From Nicotiana tabacum (lineage: Eukaryota; Streptophyta; Magnoliopsida; Solanales; Solanaceae), in NCBI RefSeq assembly GCF_000715075.1, contig NC_134094.1, forward strand, positions 84,914,120 through 84,978,119: DNA of 64,000 nucleotides, given 5' to 3'. A model generated the notes under the pieces. It worked only from the letters and a program-made list of their open reading frames with translations, was not told the DNA's origin and made no database searches. Every line of letters starts with the position of its first letter. Positions within the stretch are counted from its first letter, which is position 1. A program made the translations under genes and the position numbers. Of this stretch, positions 11,440 to 21,483 are shown piece by piece.

Positions 11440-12300
11440 TTAGTGCATGTGGTCTGGGAGTTCTCCGATGTGTTTCCTTCTGATCTTCCAAGCATGCCAC
11501 CCGATCGTGATATTGATTTCTGTATTGATTTGGCTCCAAGTACCAAGCCTATCTCTATTCTACTGTACTGCATGACTCCGAGAGAGTTAAAGGAATTGAA
11601 GGAACAACTCTAGGAGTTGCTGGCAAAGGGGTTCGTCAGACCGATTGTATCGCCTTGGGGTGCACCAGTATTATTTGTGAAGAAGAAAGATGGCAACTAT
11701 GCGGATGTGCATTGATTACCACCAGTTGAACAAAGTTACCATTAAGAACAAGTACCCGGTTCCATGTAGATGATTTGTTTGACTAGTTGCATGGTGCTAG
11801 GGTGTTCTCAAAGATCGACTTGAGATCGGGGTACCATCAGCTGAAGATTCGGGATTCCGATGTTCCGAAGATGGCTTTCCGTACTAGATATGGCCATTAT
11901 GAGTTTCTAGTGATGTCCTTCGGTTTGACTAAGGCCCCGACGGCATTTATGAATTTGATGAACCGGGTGTTCAGGCCATATATTGATTTGATATGCTCGC
12001 GTAGCATGGAGGAGCACGAGCAATATCTGAGAGTGGTGCTTCAGACCTTGCAGGAACAAAAGCTCTATGCTAAGTTCTCCAAGTGTGAGTTCTAGTTAGA
12101 TTCTGTGGCATTCTTGGGTCAAGTAGTATCAGGCGAGGGTATTAAAGTAGATCCCAAGAAGATCGAGGCAGTCCAGAGTTGGCCTCACCCTACCACAACG
12201 ACTGAGATCAGGAGCTTCCTAGGGTTAGAAGGTTATTATCATCGGTTTATGGAGGAATTTTTATCTATTGCATCACTTTTGACTAGATTGACCTAGAAGG
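11440..12300 (+). pseudogene. Reverse transcriptase of G1, catalytic motif deleted
   Basis: RT blocks appear in order: the N-terminal MPPDRDIDF segment (about 11500), the [13 protein letters not shown] block (about 11656-11695, with an indel just after), [10 protein letters not shown] (about 11704-11735), [15 protein letters not shown] (about 11800-11850), [10 protein letters not shown] (about 11920-11950) and LGLEGYYHRFM (about 12220-12252). The catalytic F-I-D-D-I-L-V-Y-S block should lie near 11980-12003. Instead [14 protein letters not shown] is found, so a small deletion removed the DD pair. The enzyme is dead whatever the frame. Confidence 0.9.
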
Positions 12301-12760
12301 GTTCTCTATTCCGATGGTCCGGTGATTGTGAGGCGAGCTATCAAAAGCTCAAGACTGCATTGACTTTAACACAAGTATTAGTGTTTCCTTCCTGTATAGG
12401 GATGTATACTGTGTTTATTGACGCTTCACGCATTAGTTTGGGTTATGATTGATGCATGAGGGGTGAGTTATTGCATATGCTTCATGTCAGCTGAAGCTCC
12501 ATGAGAAGAGTTACCTTGTACACAATTTGGAGTTGGCTGCGATTGTTCATGCACTTAAGATCTAGAGGCGTTATGTTTATAAGGTGTCCTGTGAGGTTTA
12601 CACCGATCATCGCAGCTTGCAGCATTTGTTGAAGCAGAGGGATCTCAATTTGAGGCAGCGTAGGTGGCTCGAGTTACTAAAAGATTATGATATTACCATC
12701 CTTTATCATCGGTGCAAGGCGGATGTAGTTGTAGATGCCTTGAGCAGAAAGGCGGAGAGT
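12301..12760 (+). pseudogene. RNase H of G1, broken
   Basis: The connection and RNase H domain follow the RT. A catalytic Asp block, VFIDASRISLG, is readable near 12415-12447, followed by a frame break and stop. The later block [20 protein letters not shown] (from about 12587) is intact, as is the segment DYDITILYH before the integrase. It normally removes the RNA strand of the hybrid during reverse transcription. Confidence 0.85.
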
Positions 12761-14200
12761 ATGGATAGTTTGGCATTCATTTCAGTGGAGGAGAGGCCAC
12801 TAGTTATGGACATTCAGTCCTTGGCTAACAAACTTGTGAGGTTGGATATTTTAGAGCCCAGCAGAGTTCTTACATGCGTTGTCGCCCAGTCTTCACTATT
12901 CGAGCAAATCAAGGCTCGCCAGTTTGATGATCCGCACTTGTTGATTCTCAGAGAGACGGTTCTACAGGGTGGTGCCAAGGAGGTTACCATCAGTGAGGAT
13001 GGTGTTCTACGACTCCAGTGTCGCCTATGTGTTCCTAATGTTGATGGATTGAGGGAGAATATCCTAGAGGAGTCACACAGTTCTCGGTATTCTATTCATC
13101 CAGGTGCTACAAAGATGTATCGTGACCTGAGGCAACATTATTGGTGGCGGCGAATGAAGAAGGACATAGTTGAGTATGTAGTGAGGTACCTTAATTGCCA
13201 GCAAGTTAAGTATAAGCATCAGAGGCCAGGTGGCCTACTTCAGCAGATGACTATACCTGAGTGGAAATGGGAGTGCATTACTATGGACTTCATAGTTGGG
13301 TTGCCGCGGACCTTGCAGGAGTTTGATGAAGTTTGGGTGATTATCGACAGGTTGACCAAGTCGACACACTTCATTCCAGTTGTTACCACGTATTCTTTAG
13401 AGAGGTTGGCTCATATTTACATTCAGGAGATTGCCGGTTGCACGATGTGCCTGTCTCCATTATATCAGATAGAGGCTCTCAGTTTACTTCGCATTTCTGG
13501 AGGGCAGTACAGAGTGAGTTTGGGACCTGGGTAGAGCTCAACACAGCCTTTCATCCACAGATCGACGGGCAGTAGAGCGGATAATTCAGATCTTGGAGGA
13601 TATGCTCAGAGCATGTGTGATTGGCTTTGGAGTGCAGTGGGATCAATTCTTGCCTTTGGCCGAGTTTGCTTACAACAACAGTTATCAGTCCAGCATCGAG
13701 ATGGCTCCATTTAAGGCTTTATATAGCTGGCGATGTCGTTCGCCCATCGGATGGTTTGAGCCCGGTGAGGCTAAGTTATACGGTACTGATTTAGTGAAGG
13801 ATGCCTTGGAAAAGGTAAAGTTGATTCAGGAACGGCTTCGCACAACACAGTCTAGACAGAAGAGTTACACAGACCAGAAGGCGCTTGGTTTATCATTTAT
13901 GGTAGGCAAGAAGGTCTCTTGAAGGTCTCACCGATGAAGGGAATCACGAGGTTCGACAAGAAGGGCAAGTTGAGCCCAAGGTTTATAGCTCCATTTGAGG
14001 TGTTGAGACGAGTTGGGGAGGTTGCTTATGAGCTTGCTTTGCCTCCCAGTCTATCAGGAGTTCATCCGGTTTTTCATGTGTCTATGCTCCGGAGGTATCA
14101 TGCCGACAGGTTACATGTGTTAGACTTCAGTACGGATCAGCTAGATGAGAGCTTGGCCTATGAGGAGGAGCCGCTTGCCATTGTTGACAGGCAGGTTCGC
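12761..14200 (+). pseudogene. Integrase of G1, broken
   Basis: The longest open frame of this element (12584-13534) covers the end of RNase H and most of the integrase. The N-terminal zinc domain has [15 protein letters not shown] and YLNCQQVK; siblings have C-L-N-C, so the first Cys is Tyr and metal binding is lost. The catalytic core has [11 protein letters not shown] (about 13284) and ISDRGSQF (about 13466) in a different frame after a shift near 13440. The segment carrying the catalytic Glu is broken by an indel near 13572. The C-terminal part ([19 protein letters not shown]) is open over 13919-14239. Confidence 0.9.
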
Positions 14201-14345
14201 CAGTTGAGGTCCAAGAAGAGTTTTGTGGTAAAAGTGTAGTGGAGTGGCCAACAAGTCGAGGAGGTGACTTGGGAGGCCGAGGAGGACATGCGGAGCAGAT
14301 ATCCACACTTATTCAGCACTCCAGGTATGATTCTAGACACGTTCG
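14201..14345 (+). pseudogene. Integrase C-terminal chromodomain of G1
   Basis: The C-terminal tail reads SKKSFVVKV, a TAG stop, then WSGQQVEEVTWEAEEDMRSR, matching the chromodomain tail of plant chromoviruses (x-V-x-W-x-G-x-x-x-E-E-x-T-W-E). Such domains steer integration toward marked heterochromatin. The stop at about 14237 removes it from the protein. Confidence 0.85.
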
Positions 14346-14360
14346 AGGATAAATGTTTGT

Positions 14361-14375
14361 TTAAGAGGTGGAGAA
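14361..14375 (+). other. Polypurine tract of G1
   Basis: The string ttaagaggtggagaa directly precedes the 3' LTR, where plus-strand synthesis is primed. Siblings have the equivalent AAGAGGGGGAAGA. Confidence 0.8.
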
Positions 14376-16726
14376 TGTAACGACCCGACCGGTTGTTTTA
14401 CTTTCTAGATACCCCTACCCCTAAATAAGACTTCTCATATGTGCTTTTACTGTTTTATGACTTGCGGGGATGGTTAGTTTGGGATTTGGAAGGGTTCGGG
14501 TTGAAATCGGAACACTTGGTTCCTTAAGGTTGGCTAAAAAAGGCTAAGTTCGACTTGAGTCAACGTTTTAAGTAAACGACCTCGGAACTGGAATTTGACG
14601 GTTCCAGTAGGTTCGTATGATGATTTTGGACTTAGGCGTATGTTCGGATCAGGTTTTGGATGACCCAGGAGCATTTCAGTGCTTAATATTGGAAGTTGGC
14701 ACATTGAAGGTTTTAAAGTCCTTTAAATTTTGTTTGAAGTAGGATTTGGTATTATCGAGGTCCAATTGAGATTCCGAGCCTGAGAATAGTTCCGTATGGT
14801 GATTAAAGACTTGCACGCAAAATTTGGAGTCATTCCGAATAGTTTAAGTATGATTCGGCACGTTCGGAGTAAGTTGGAAGAACTTGAAGTTCATAAGTTG
14901 ATTTTATTGGTTTTGGCATATGATTCTTAGTTTTAATTTTGCTATCTGTGTTCCGAGGGTGCGTACGAGTCCGTTTTTAATGATTTCAAACTTGTTGGTA
15001 CGTTTGGGCTGGGCCTCGGGGGCCCTGGATGCCATTGTAACGATGCACAGAAGTCATTTGGCCTTAGTTGGATAGCTGAAGCACCCAACTTCTGGTGCAA
15101 TCACACCTGTGGAGGTCCAGTCGCAGGTGCGAGTTCACAGAAGCGAGCCAGCAGTCGCAGAATGGGCCTAGCATAGGCAGCCCAGAAATCGCAGATGCGG
15201 ACGCGTGGGCGCAGATGCGCGACCGCAGAAGCGGTCAAGGGACCGTAGAAGCGAGGATGGTCGCAGATGCGGCTCGAGCGCCGCAGGAGCGGGCTCACAG
15301 AAGTGAGCCATTCTTGCGTAGATGCGAACTTAGGCCAGCCAAGAGAGGACCGCATCTGCGATGAACCTTCCGCAAATGCGGCCCAAGGACCGCAAATGCA
15401 AAAGTCCTGAAGGCAGTGAGGTCCATTTATTTCTAACTTAAGGTAATTTTAGGTTCATTTATTTCACTTCTTGGGGCGATTTTGGAGCTTCCTAGAGAGA
15501 TATTTCCACCTAGCTATTGGAAGTAAATAATTTCTATCCAATATAAGTTAAATACATAGATTATGCGTAGATGTTTATATGAAAATTCGTGAAAATTATG
15601 GGTTTAGATGAATAACCCTAGGTTTTGATAAAAATGAGATTTACCCATGAAAATGGTTATGGGATTGAGTCAAAATTATATATTTGAGTTCGTGAGGTTA
15701 TGGGTAACAACTTTCTTCAAAATATTTCGGAATCCGGGCATGTGAGCCTTGGGGTGAATTTTAAGAATCTTCCAATTTGGGTTGGGTAATTACTCTAATA
15801 GCTAAATCATTTACTTTTGAGCGTATATTGATTAGTTTATACATTATTTGACTGGTTTCGGATTGATCGGCACCGAGTTGAGGTTTTAGGGTGAATTTGA
15901 GGTCGGAAAGCGAGCTTTGAGATAAGGTAAGTCTCTTGCCTAAACCTTGTAAGAGGGAATTTACCCCATAGGTGATTTAAATTGCTATTTACTTCTAATT
16001 ATGGGGGGCTACGTACGCATGAGGTGACGAGGGTCCGTGCGTAGCTACTAATTATACTTGTGCCCGGATAGTTTAGAACCCAAATCATGAAATACTTGTA
16101 ATGTTTGCACCCTACTTGCTAATTAAAGTACCTAAATTATATTGGAACTTGTTAGAGGAATTGTAAAAGACCGAATTTCATTTACTTAAGTTTTGGCGGG
16201 TTACTTGACCGTTAATAAAAATTGTGTTTCGTTGTACATTAGCTTTGAGTACATTAGTTATGTACTCCCGCTACACTTCTGCACTAACCGTGCAGGATCT
16301 GAGGCAGGTGTATCTGGCGGTCACACCGGCGCTCATCCCCGATACCTTGAGGCTTAGTGGTGAGCTACTTCCTGAGCCATTCTACAGCACCTAGTGCCTT
16401 TCTTTTGTACTTATTTTCCATCTATGTTATTTCATACAATAGTTAGAGTTTTGTATATTCTAGTAGTGCTCATACACTTGTGACACGAGATCTTGACATA
16501 CACTCTAGTAGACTTTATGGTTTTGAAATATTTATATATCTATGATTGCACTCAGTTGCTTTCGTTTTATTTATTAAACCTTCTACTTTTTAAATCTCTT
16601 AATAAGTGAAATTTAATTTCTTGAAAACCTATTAAAAGGGGTAATCACGTAGTTAGTTCACCGTTGGCTTGTCTAGCGGCGATGTTGGGTGCCATCACGG
16701 CCTATAGGAGAAATTGTGTCGTGACA
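14376..16726 (+). repeat. 3' LTR of element G1
   Basis: Runs from TGTAACGACCC to GTGTCGTGACA, 2351 bp. It is paired with the 5' LTR. Two length differences account for the 222-bp difference in size: +95 bp at about 15632-15725 and about -318 bp near 16212-16268. Other LTRs in the window keep a GAGGTTAG..CACTTA..GGGTAC block like that lost here, so the 3' copy carries the deletion. Confidence 0.93.
15095..15400 (+). repeat. CGC-N4-GCG palindromic-motif cluster in 3' LTR
   Basis: Same cluster as at 7425-7715, with drift. The open frames on both strands at about 15095-15364 come from the high GC and lack of stops and are not genes. Confidence 0.85.
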
Positions 16727-17116
16727 AAAAGAGATAATAAAAGAAAACAGACACCATAATCGATAGTATTAAAGAATCATCCAAACTTCAAGCCCTAGAT
16801 TTCGAAATATAAATCTGTGCTTTTTTGTCTTTCTTTTTTTCCTCGTTTCTGTTTCTCAGCTAGGAAGAATATTAGTAGTATGTAACGTAAAGAGAGATTC
16901 CGCAGCATTCACTTATAGGATCGTGTTAGCTATTTTTCCTACTCAACCGTACCATAAATACATGTCAGTTACTACTACTTTCTGTGATCTTTCATTTTTG
17001 TAATTTCTACCTTATATATGGATGAATATTAGGTGTATATTTTGGAGTTTTATGCATGTATATGTCGGGATAAGCTGATTAATCTCGGTTTGTTGTGTCT
17101 AATGATGCATGATTAG

Positions 17117-17395
17117 ATTATCCTAAGTCATATTGAGCCATTAACAGAAGAACAATTTGTGGGTTACAACAATCAACACAAAAAGCTGAGGATGCCCTTT
17201 CACAAGGGCTGGAAGCTCTGAATCAGTCTCTTTCAGACACAATTATCTCTGATGCATTGGCTAATTTCTCTCACAACATGGCTAACTACATGGGCCAAAT
17301 GACCCTTTCCATCAACAAACTTTCCACTCTTGAAGGTTTTGTATTTGGCCCTTTCCATCAACAAACTTTCCACTCTTGAAGGTTTTGTAAGACAG
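17117..17395 (+). pseudogene. TGA-class bZIP factor, next DOG1-domain exon, with 46-bp duplication
   Basis: Begins after an AG acceptor and reads in phase from the 2937-3097 exon: IILSHIEPLTEEQFVG, then QQSTQKAEDALSQGLEAL, MANYMGQMTLSI and KLSTLEGFV, ending RQ at the donor gtatgt (17396). EPLTEQQ, QAEDALSQG and ANYM..M....LEGFVRQ are hallmark segments of TGA factors. The segment 17301-17343 is repeated at 17347-17389 (offset 46 bp, one mismatch), which shifts the frame and creates a TGA stop at 17377-17379. Without the duplication the frame would run to the donor. The following exon (ADNLRQQTL type) was not found before the Tat element or anywhere later in the window. Together with the first exon's frameshift this indicates an unprocessed pseudogene, or a locus inactivated in this genome. 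Confidence 0.88.
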
Positions 17396-17624
17396 GTATG
17401 TCACAACTTACATTTAATAAATTTAATTTCTAATATTGGTAGTGTAAAAAGCTTTTTACACTATCAAGTTACCTAAAATAATTACAGATAACTGCCAATG
17501 TTTAATGAAACTAGTCACTTGAAAAATAAGATAGACAATCTTCTAGAACAGATTAAATTAAATTATATTACACGGATAATCTTTATATTGTCAGTGTTAA
17601 TATGTTAAAACCTCTTATTATATA
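17396..17624 (+). other. Start of next intron of the TGA-like gene
   Basis: AT-rich sequence after the gtatgt donor, running to the Tat element's left target duplication (atata, 17620-17624). No other feature seen. Confidence 0.55.
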
Positions 17625-18330
17625 TGTTTATCCAAAAAATGAGCGTTTACCCAAAAAAGTGTAACAATTGAATTTATACGCGGTTAAAGGATATGTTGTT
17701 TAATTTAACATGAATGAACTATGAACAATAAATAATGGAATTAAAGGAAATGATAGCGATCAAACCAAAAGTAATGGATGAATATATCTAGCTTTGCAAT
17801 GGACGTCTGGAAATCGGTTCTGATTCAGCCCTCTGAACGAGCTCGGTTACAACTTAATAAGCAAGCAGCTGAAGAACACTTTGATTAATAGCTAAAGGAT
17901 AAATATTAGCATTATTTCTTTGATATACGTGTCAACAACGGTTCTTAAAATATAAAAGTTCTCTCCTTTATATAGTAGGGGAGTTTCACTCCTAGTACAA
18001 GTCTAAGTAAGATAAAGATCTTTGGCTTCCAGTAAACATTATTACACAGTTGATACCGGGAGAGATTTGCGCTGCAATATCCTGTGGTGGGCGGATATTT
18101 CGGCCCACCGTTTGTTCTGTCTAACTGCCTTTCTCTTAGCCCTCGGTTCTTCACTTTATTCGAGCTCAACGCTTGACCATGTCTGGTCTTAGGCGCACCA
18201 TTTCTCTTCCCCAGGTTCTGGTTTGTGAAAGCCCTAGGCACTACCCGAAGTCATATCGGGTTGCACTATCCTCTCGTATCTTTACCGAAAAATTGGGGGT
18301 AACCTTTATCCCCGATTTTACCCGCACACA
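17625..18330 (-). repeat. 3' LTR of the Tat element
   Basis: Starts tgtttatccaaaaaatgag and ends cgcacaca on the + strand (TG..CA). It matches the 27754-28457 copy closely, with scattered substitutions and small indels. It spans short open frames (17945-18241 and 18173-18382) that are also present in the other LTR and look non-coding. Confidence 0.92.
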
Positions 18331-18348
18331 GATAGTCCCCTCACTTTT
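18331..18348 (-). other. Polypurine tract of the Tat element
   Basis: The minus strand reads AAAAGTGAGGGGACTATC directly before the 3' LTR start (TGTGTGCGGG), the expected plus-strand primer position. Confidence 0.7.
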
Positions 18349-18536
18349 CGGAGAGCAGATTTATAGAAATGACGAGAAGTGAAACATTAACCCCAGTTCC
18401 TTCCTCCGTACGCTACAATCGGATCGATGAGTTAGTGAAACTCTCCATTAGTCGTGTCATTCTAACTTCGGACACGTGTCATTCGCTGGTTGACCATCCT
18501 CGAATGCAAAGCGTCACGTATTAACTATTTTCCTAC

Positions 18537-18543
18537 TATAAAA
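18537..18543 (+). promoter_or_regulatory. Candidate TATA box for the antisense gene
   Basis: TATAAAA lies about 226 bp before the ATG at 18769. A long pyrimidine-rich leader with repeated CTTCAAAT/TTCTTCA motifs (about 18580-18755) follows. Inference from position only. Confidence 0.4.
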
Positions 18544-18768
18544 GTTTCGGTTCACTTTTTTCACCTTTTTAGTTTCCAATTTCAAATCTTCTTAAGTTAC
18601 CCCGAACTTTTCACTTGCTCATAATTCCTTAAAATCTTCATATATTGTTCTTCACATTTTCATTTCTTCATCCTCAATCTTCAAATCTTCATATTTCTTA
18701 TTTGAATCTTCAAGTTTGACCTTCAAATATTCATACCCATCTTCAAACCTTCTTATTCCCAGATATCG

Positions 18769-21483
18769 ATGGCAAAAACCTCGAAGTTTATGCCTCAAAT
18801 TACCGCTCCTTCAACTTTACCATGGATGTTGATGTCGAAGCGATCCTTCCATTAGCAGCCTTGAAACCTCCCCTCAAAGAATTTATTCTCGGGGGCTGTT
18901 CCATAGACAATGATTTTAAGGTCGAGAAGGCCTCCAAACAAGGGGATCATGGTAAAAAGGTGTGGAGGTATATTTGCTCCATCACCGAAGACACGTTCAC
19001 GATGGTTTGGGAGGACTGAAAGTGGGAAGGCAAGGAAGTAGTCATCCCCGGTCCCGATGAAGACATCACCACGCACGTGGAGAGGTACATAAGCGTTTAT
19101 ACGTAACCCTTCACGCTTGGCCCACTGGATATGATAGTCCTTGATTTCTGCAAAAGGTATGAGGTCTGCCTCGGGCAGATCCACCCATCATTTTGGAGGA
19201 TCGTGATCCTCTTTCGTCACTTTGTCAACAACACGGAGGAGCCCCGAATTCTCCGAGGGGGGTTAATCAAGCTTGCTTGTTGGGCAAAGATGGCTCCCTT
19301 CTCGAGCATTGATGAAGACAGGGATCGAGGCTAGCAGGGGAGATTCATTCGGGTGAAGACCGATGATCTCATCCCCTTTGAGTTCCTGTCATTCCCTGAG
19401 AAGTGGAACCTAACACATAACTTCATCTCTACTTAAGTTGTTAAAATAATCCTTTGAATTTATTCTTTTTTCTCATTGCGCGGCTTTCTCATTATGCAGC
19501 GGTCACCCAAGTCCCCAATGCATTCCCCCATTTCAAGGAGTAGGTCGAGGTGATCTGAAAACAATTGACATACTCCGAACGCGAGTGGCGCAAACTTTCA
19601 ATGGGCAAATGGGAGGCTCGTTCCCATGGTGAGTATTCTTCTTCTACTGATTGAATTTCCCTTTCTTTTCGCTGTCATTTTGGGTAAGTTCCTTTCTTCG
19701 TTTCACAGGTTTACCCAAGACTACCGAGCTTCGAGCAGTGGACGAGAATGCGGTCTCGTCCCTATCTGTAACCTTCGCATGGGGATAGCCTGCCGCCGAG
19801 GCCGTTATGAAGAAGGAGGAGAAAAAAGAGAAGAAAAAGTTCTTCTGACCCCTCGGACGCTCCCGCCGAGGCCAAGAAAAAAATGGCTACGTTCAGGGTC
19901 CGAAAGAGTACTAAGAAGAGTACTCGAGCTAGGGTACCAGACCCTGATTCTCTTTTCCGGCTCAGAAGATGACGGAACAGAGTTTGTCATCCATGAGTCA
20001 GCCGTCATCTCAAAAAAATAGGCAGCACCGGAGGGAGGTTACCATAAGGCCGAACCCTCTTTAATTCGGGATCTTGAGGAAAAGCCTATGGCTACAGCCT
20101 CTCGAGAAGATACTCCGGTACCGAATGAAGTCGTCAACGTCATTGACTTTTCGGAGTCTCCTTCTCACACAGAGTCTCTTTTTGATGAGGCCTGGTGTGT
20201 TAGAGAAATGCCGACCGAGGAGTCACGGGCCACGGATGAGGCCCTCAACCTATTTTTGAAGATACGGATGTAGGTGCGCTAGAGGACTACTCCAGCTTTG
20301 GCCACCTGGAGATCCCAAGAATGGACGTGATGCCGGGGTCAGATAGGCTGAGCTCAAGACCAAAGCTTGTGAAGTAGTTCCCCACCTTGAGCGTGGATCC
20401 CGACCATAAGAGGACGATCGTGTTTACGATACCGACAGATACAGGGCGATATTCGGGCCGGTTGGCATGGCCGGCTAGCTTCGTTGCTTGGTAACCGAAG
20501 ATGACCAAGTGAAGATGAACGAAGTGGACATGTCTAGCCTTTTAAATGAGTCACAATAGGCACTGAACATGGTATGTTCCCCTTTCCTTATATCTTTCAA
20601 GAGTTCATTTTGCCTTAGCATATTTTAATGATTCCAACATTTATATTCCTTAAGACTCGGTGCTTCATCATGAGAGCTTCCACCGGTCTCGGATGGAGGT
20701 TGATCATCTTGAGTTTGAGATCAAGGAACATATCCTGTAGAAGGATATTTACAAAGCTCTTAGTGAGTAAAAAGACGAGGTCCTCAAGGACCACTCCTTC
20801 TCCAAGCCGAGCTGGAAAAAGCTCAGAAGGAGGCCTCGAAGGTGAAATGGGAACATGACCTTTTGGTCAAAAAGGTAAGAGTGTTTGAGATTAATAATGA
20901 GAGGCTAAGCGCAACTGCTAATGCCACAACCTCACAGGTCCAAGAGAAGATAGATCTGATCGACCAGCTTACGATTGAAATGACTGACGTCAAATCCTCA
21001 ACCGAGGAGTTAAGGAGCAAAATGGATCTCATGGCCTCGGAGCGGGATGCCACCAAAGAGGATTTGGCATTGACCAAGGATCAACTTCGGGTGATGAATG
21101 ATAAAGCCGACAAATAGTCTCGGCTAAATGATCAGCTCCGAGCTCAACTAGATTTGACCATCACGAAACGTGATTCTCTCGGCCAGGAATACACTACACT
21201 GAAGTCCATGTTGGACGCCACTTCGGATGAGGCCTCCGAAGTTCGGGACATGTTGGCCCAGTATACGAATGATGTAGAGGTAGTCGAGGCCCGTATGATA
21301 ACAAAGGCTGAGTATGTGAAGTGGTTGTCCCAGAGGGAGACCCTTGAGGAGATACATGCCTGGGGTTTCGAACTAGCGGCCGAGATCAGAGTGGCAAAGA
21401 GGCCGAGGCCAAAGACAGATACCAGCCCGAGGGTTCGGGCAGTGAGTCGGGCTCCGATTGGGATTAGGCAGGAAATGTCTTAG
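18769..21483 (+). pseudogene. Antisense gene of the Tat element (Transposase_28-type plus coiled coil), broken
   Basis: Opposite to pol, the + strand carries a multi-exon gene of the kind annotated as 'putative gypsy type transposon' (Pfam Transposase_28). It starts MAKTSK at 18769. After a frameshift it reads ICSITEDTF, VVIPGPDEDITTHVEGYI, PFTLGPLD, GQIHPSFWRIVILFRHFVN and FSSIDEDRDRG. Probable introns: about 19433-19499 (acceptor atgcag), 19629-19708 (gtgagt..cacag) and 20572-20654 (gtatgt..ttaag). The C-terminal third (about 20842-21477) is a long charged heptad-rich coiled coil. It ends at a TAG at 21481. Stops at about 19018, 19104, 19332 and 21117 show decay. Its function is unknown; it may be a structural or regulatory accessory protein of the lineage. 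Confidence 0.82.

Larger units (their letters stand above)
6699..16726 (+). mobile_element. Element G1: complete Ty3/gypsy chromovirus (Tekay/Del-like), degenerate
   Basis: A 10,028-bp element with two long LTRs (6699-9271 and 14376-16726, both TG..CA). It has a Met-tRNA primer binding site, gag with a CCHC knuckle, protease, RT, RNase H, integrase and a C-terminal chromodomain in that order, then a polypurine tract. It is flanked by a perfect 5-bp target duplication aaaag (6694-6698 and 16727-16731). The order RT-RNase H-integrase plus the chromodomain defines a chromovirus; the Tekay/Del clade is inferred from the integrase and PBS style and the long LTRs. All coding domains have stops or frameshifts, so it cannot move on its own. 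Confidence 0.93.
3098..17116 (+). other. Intron of the TGA-like gene, expanded to 14 kb by TEs
   Basis: The donor gtaagt at 3098 and an AG acceptor at 17115-17116 join two exons in the same phase (PSELIK to IILSHIEPLTEEQ). The 14,019-bp intron contains a solo LTR, a MITE and a full-length gypsy element. Only about 160 bp (3098-3258), about 60 bp (6638-6693) and about 385 bp (16732-17116) look like native intron. The native pieces are AT-rich and contain nothing I recognise. A CTA microsatellite lies at 3251-3263. Confidence 0.7.

Noticed and set aside
14240..14375. Envelope-like gene between integrase and 3' LTR of G1, and likewise in A and C
   Set aside because: Integrase is followed by a chromodomain and directly by the polypurine tract and LTR; there is no room for an env frame.
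18852..19184. 110-codon minus-strand frame in the Tat element
   Set aside because: Shadow of the antisense gene exon. The + strand translation carries the recognisable family motifs.
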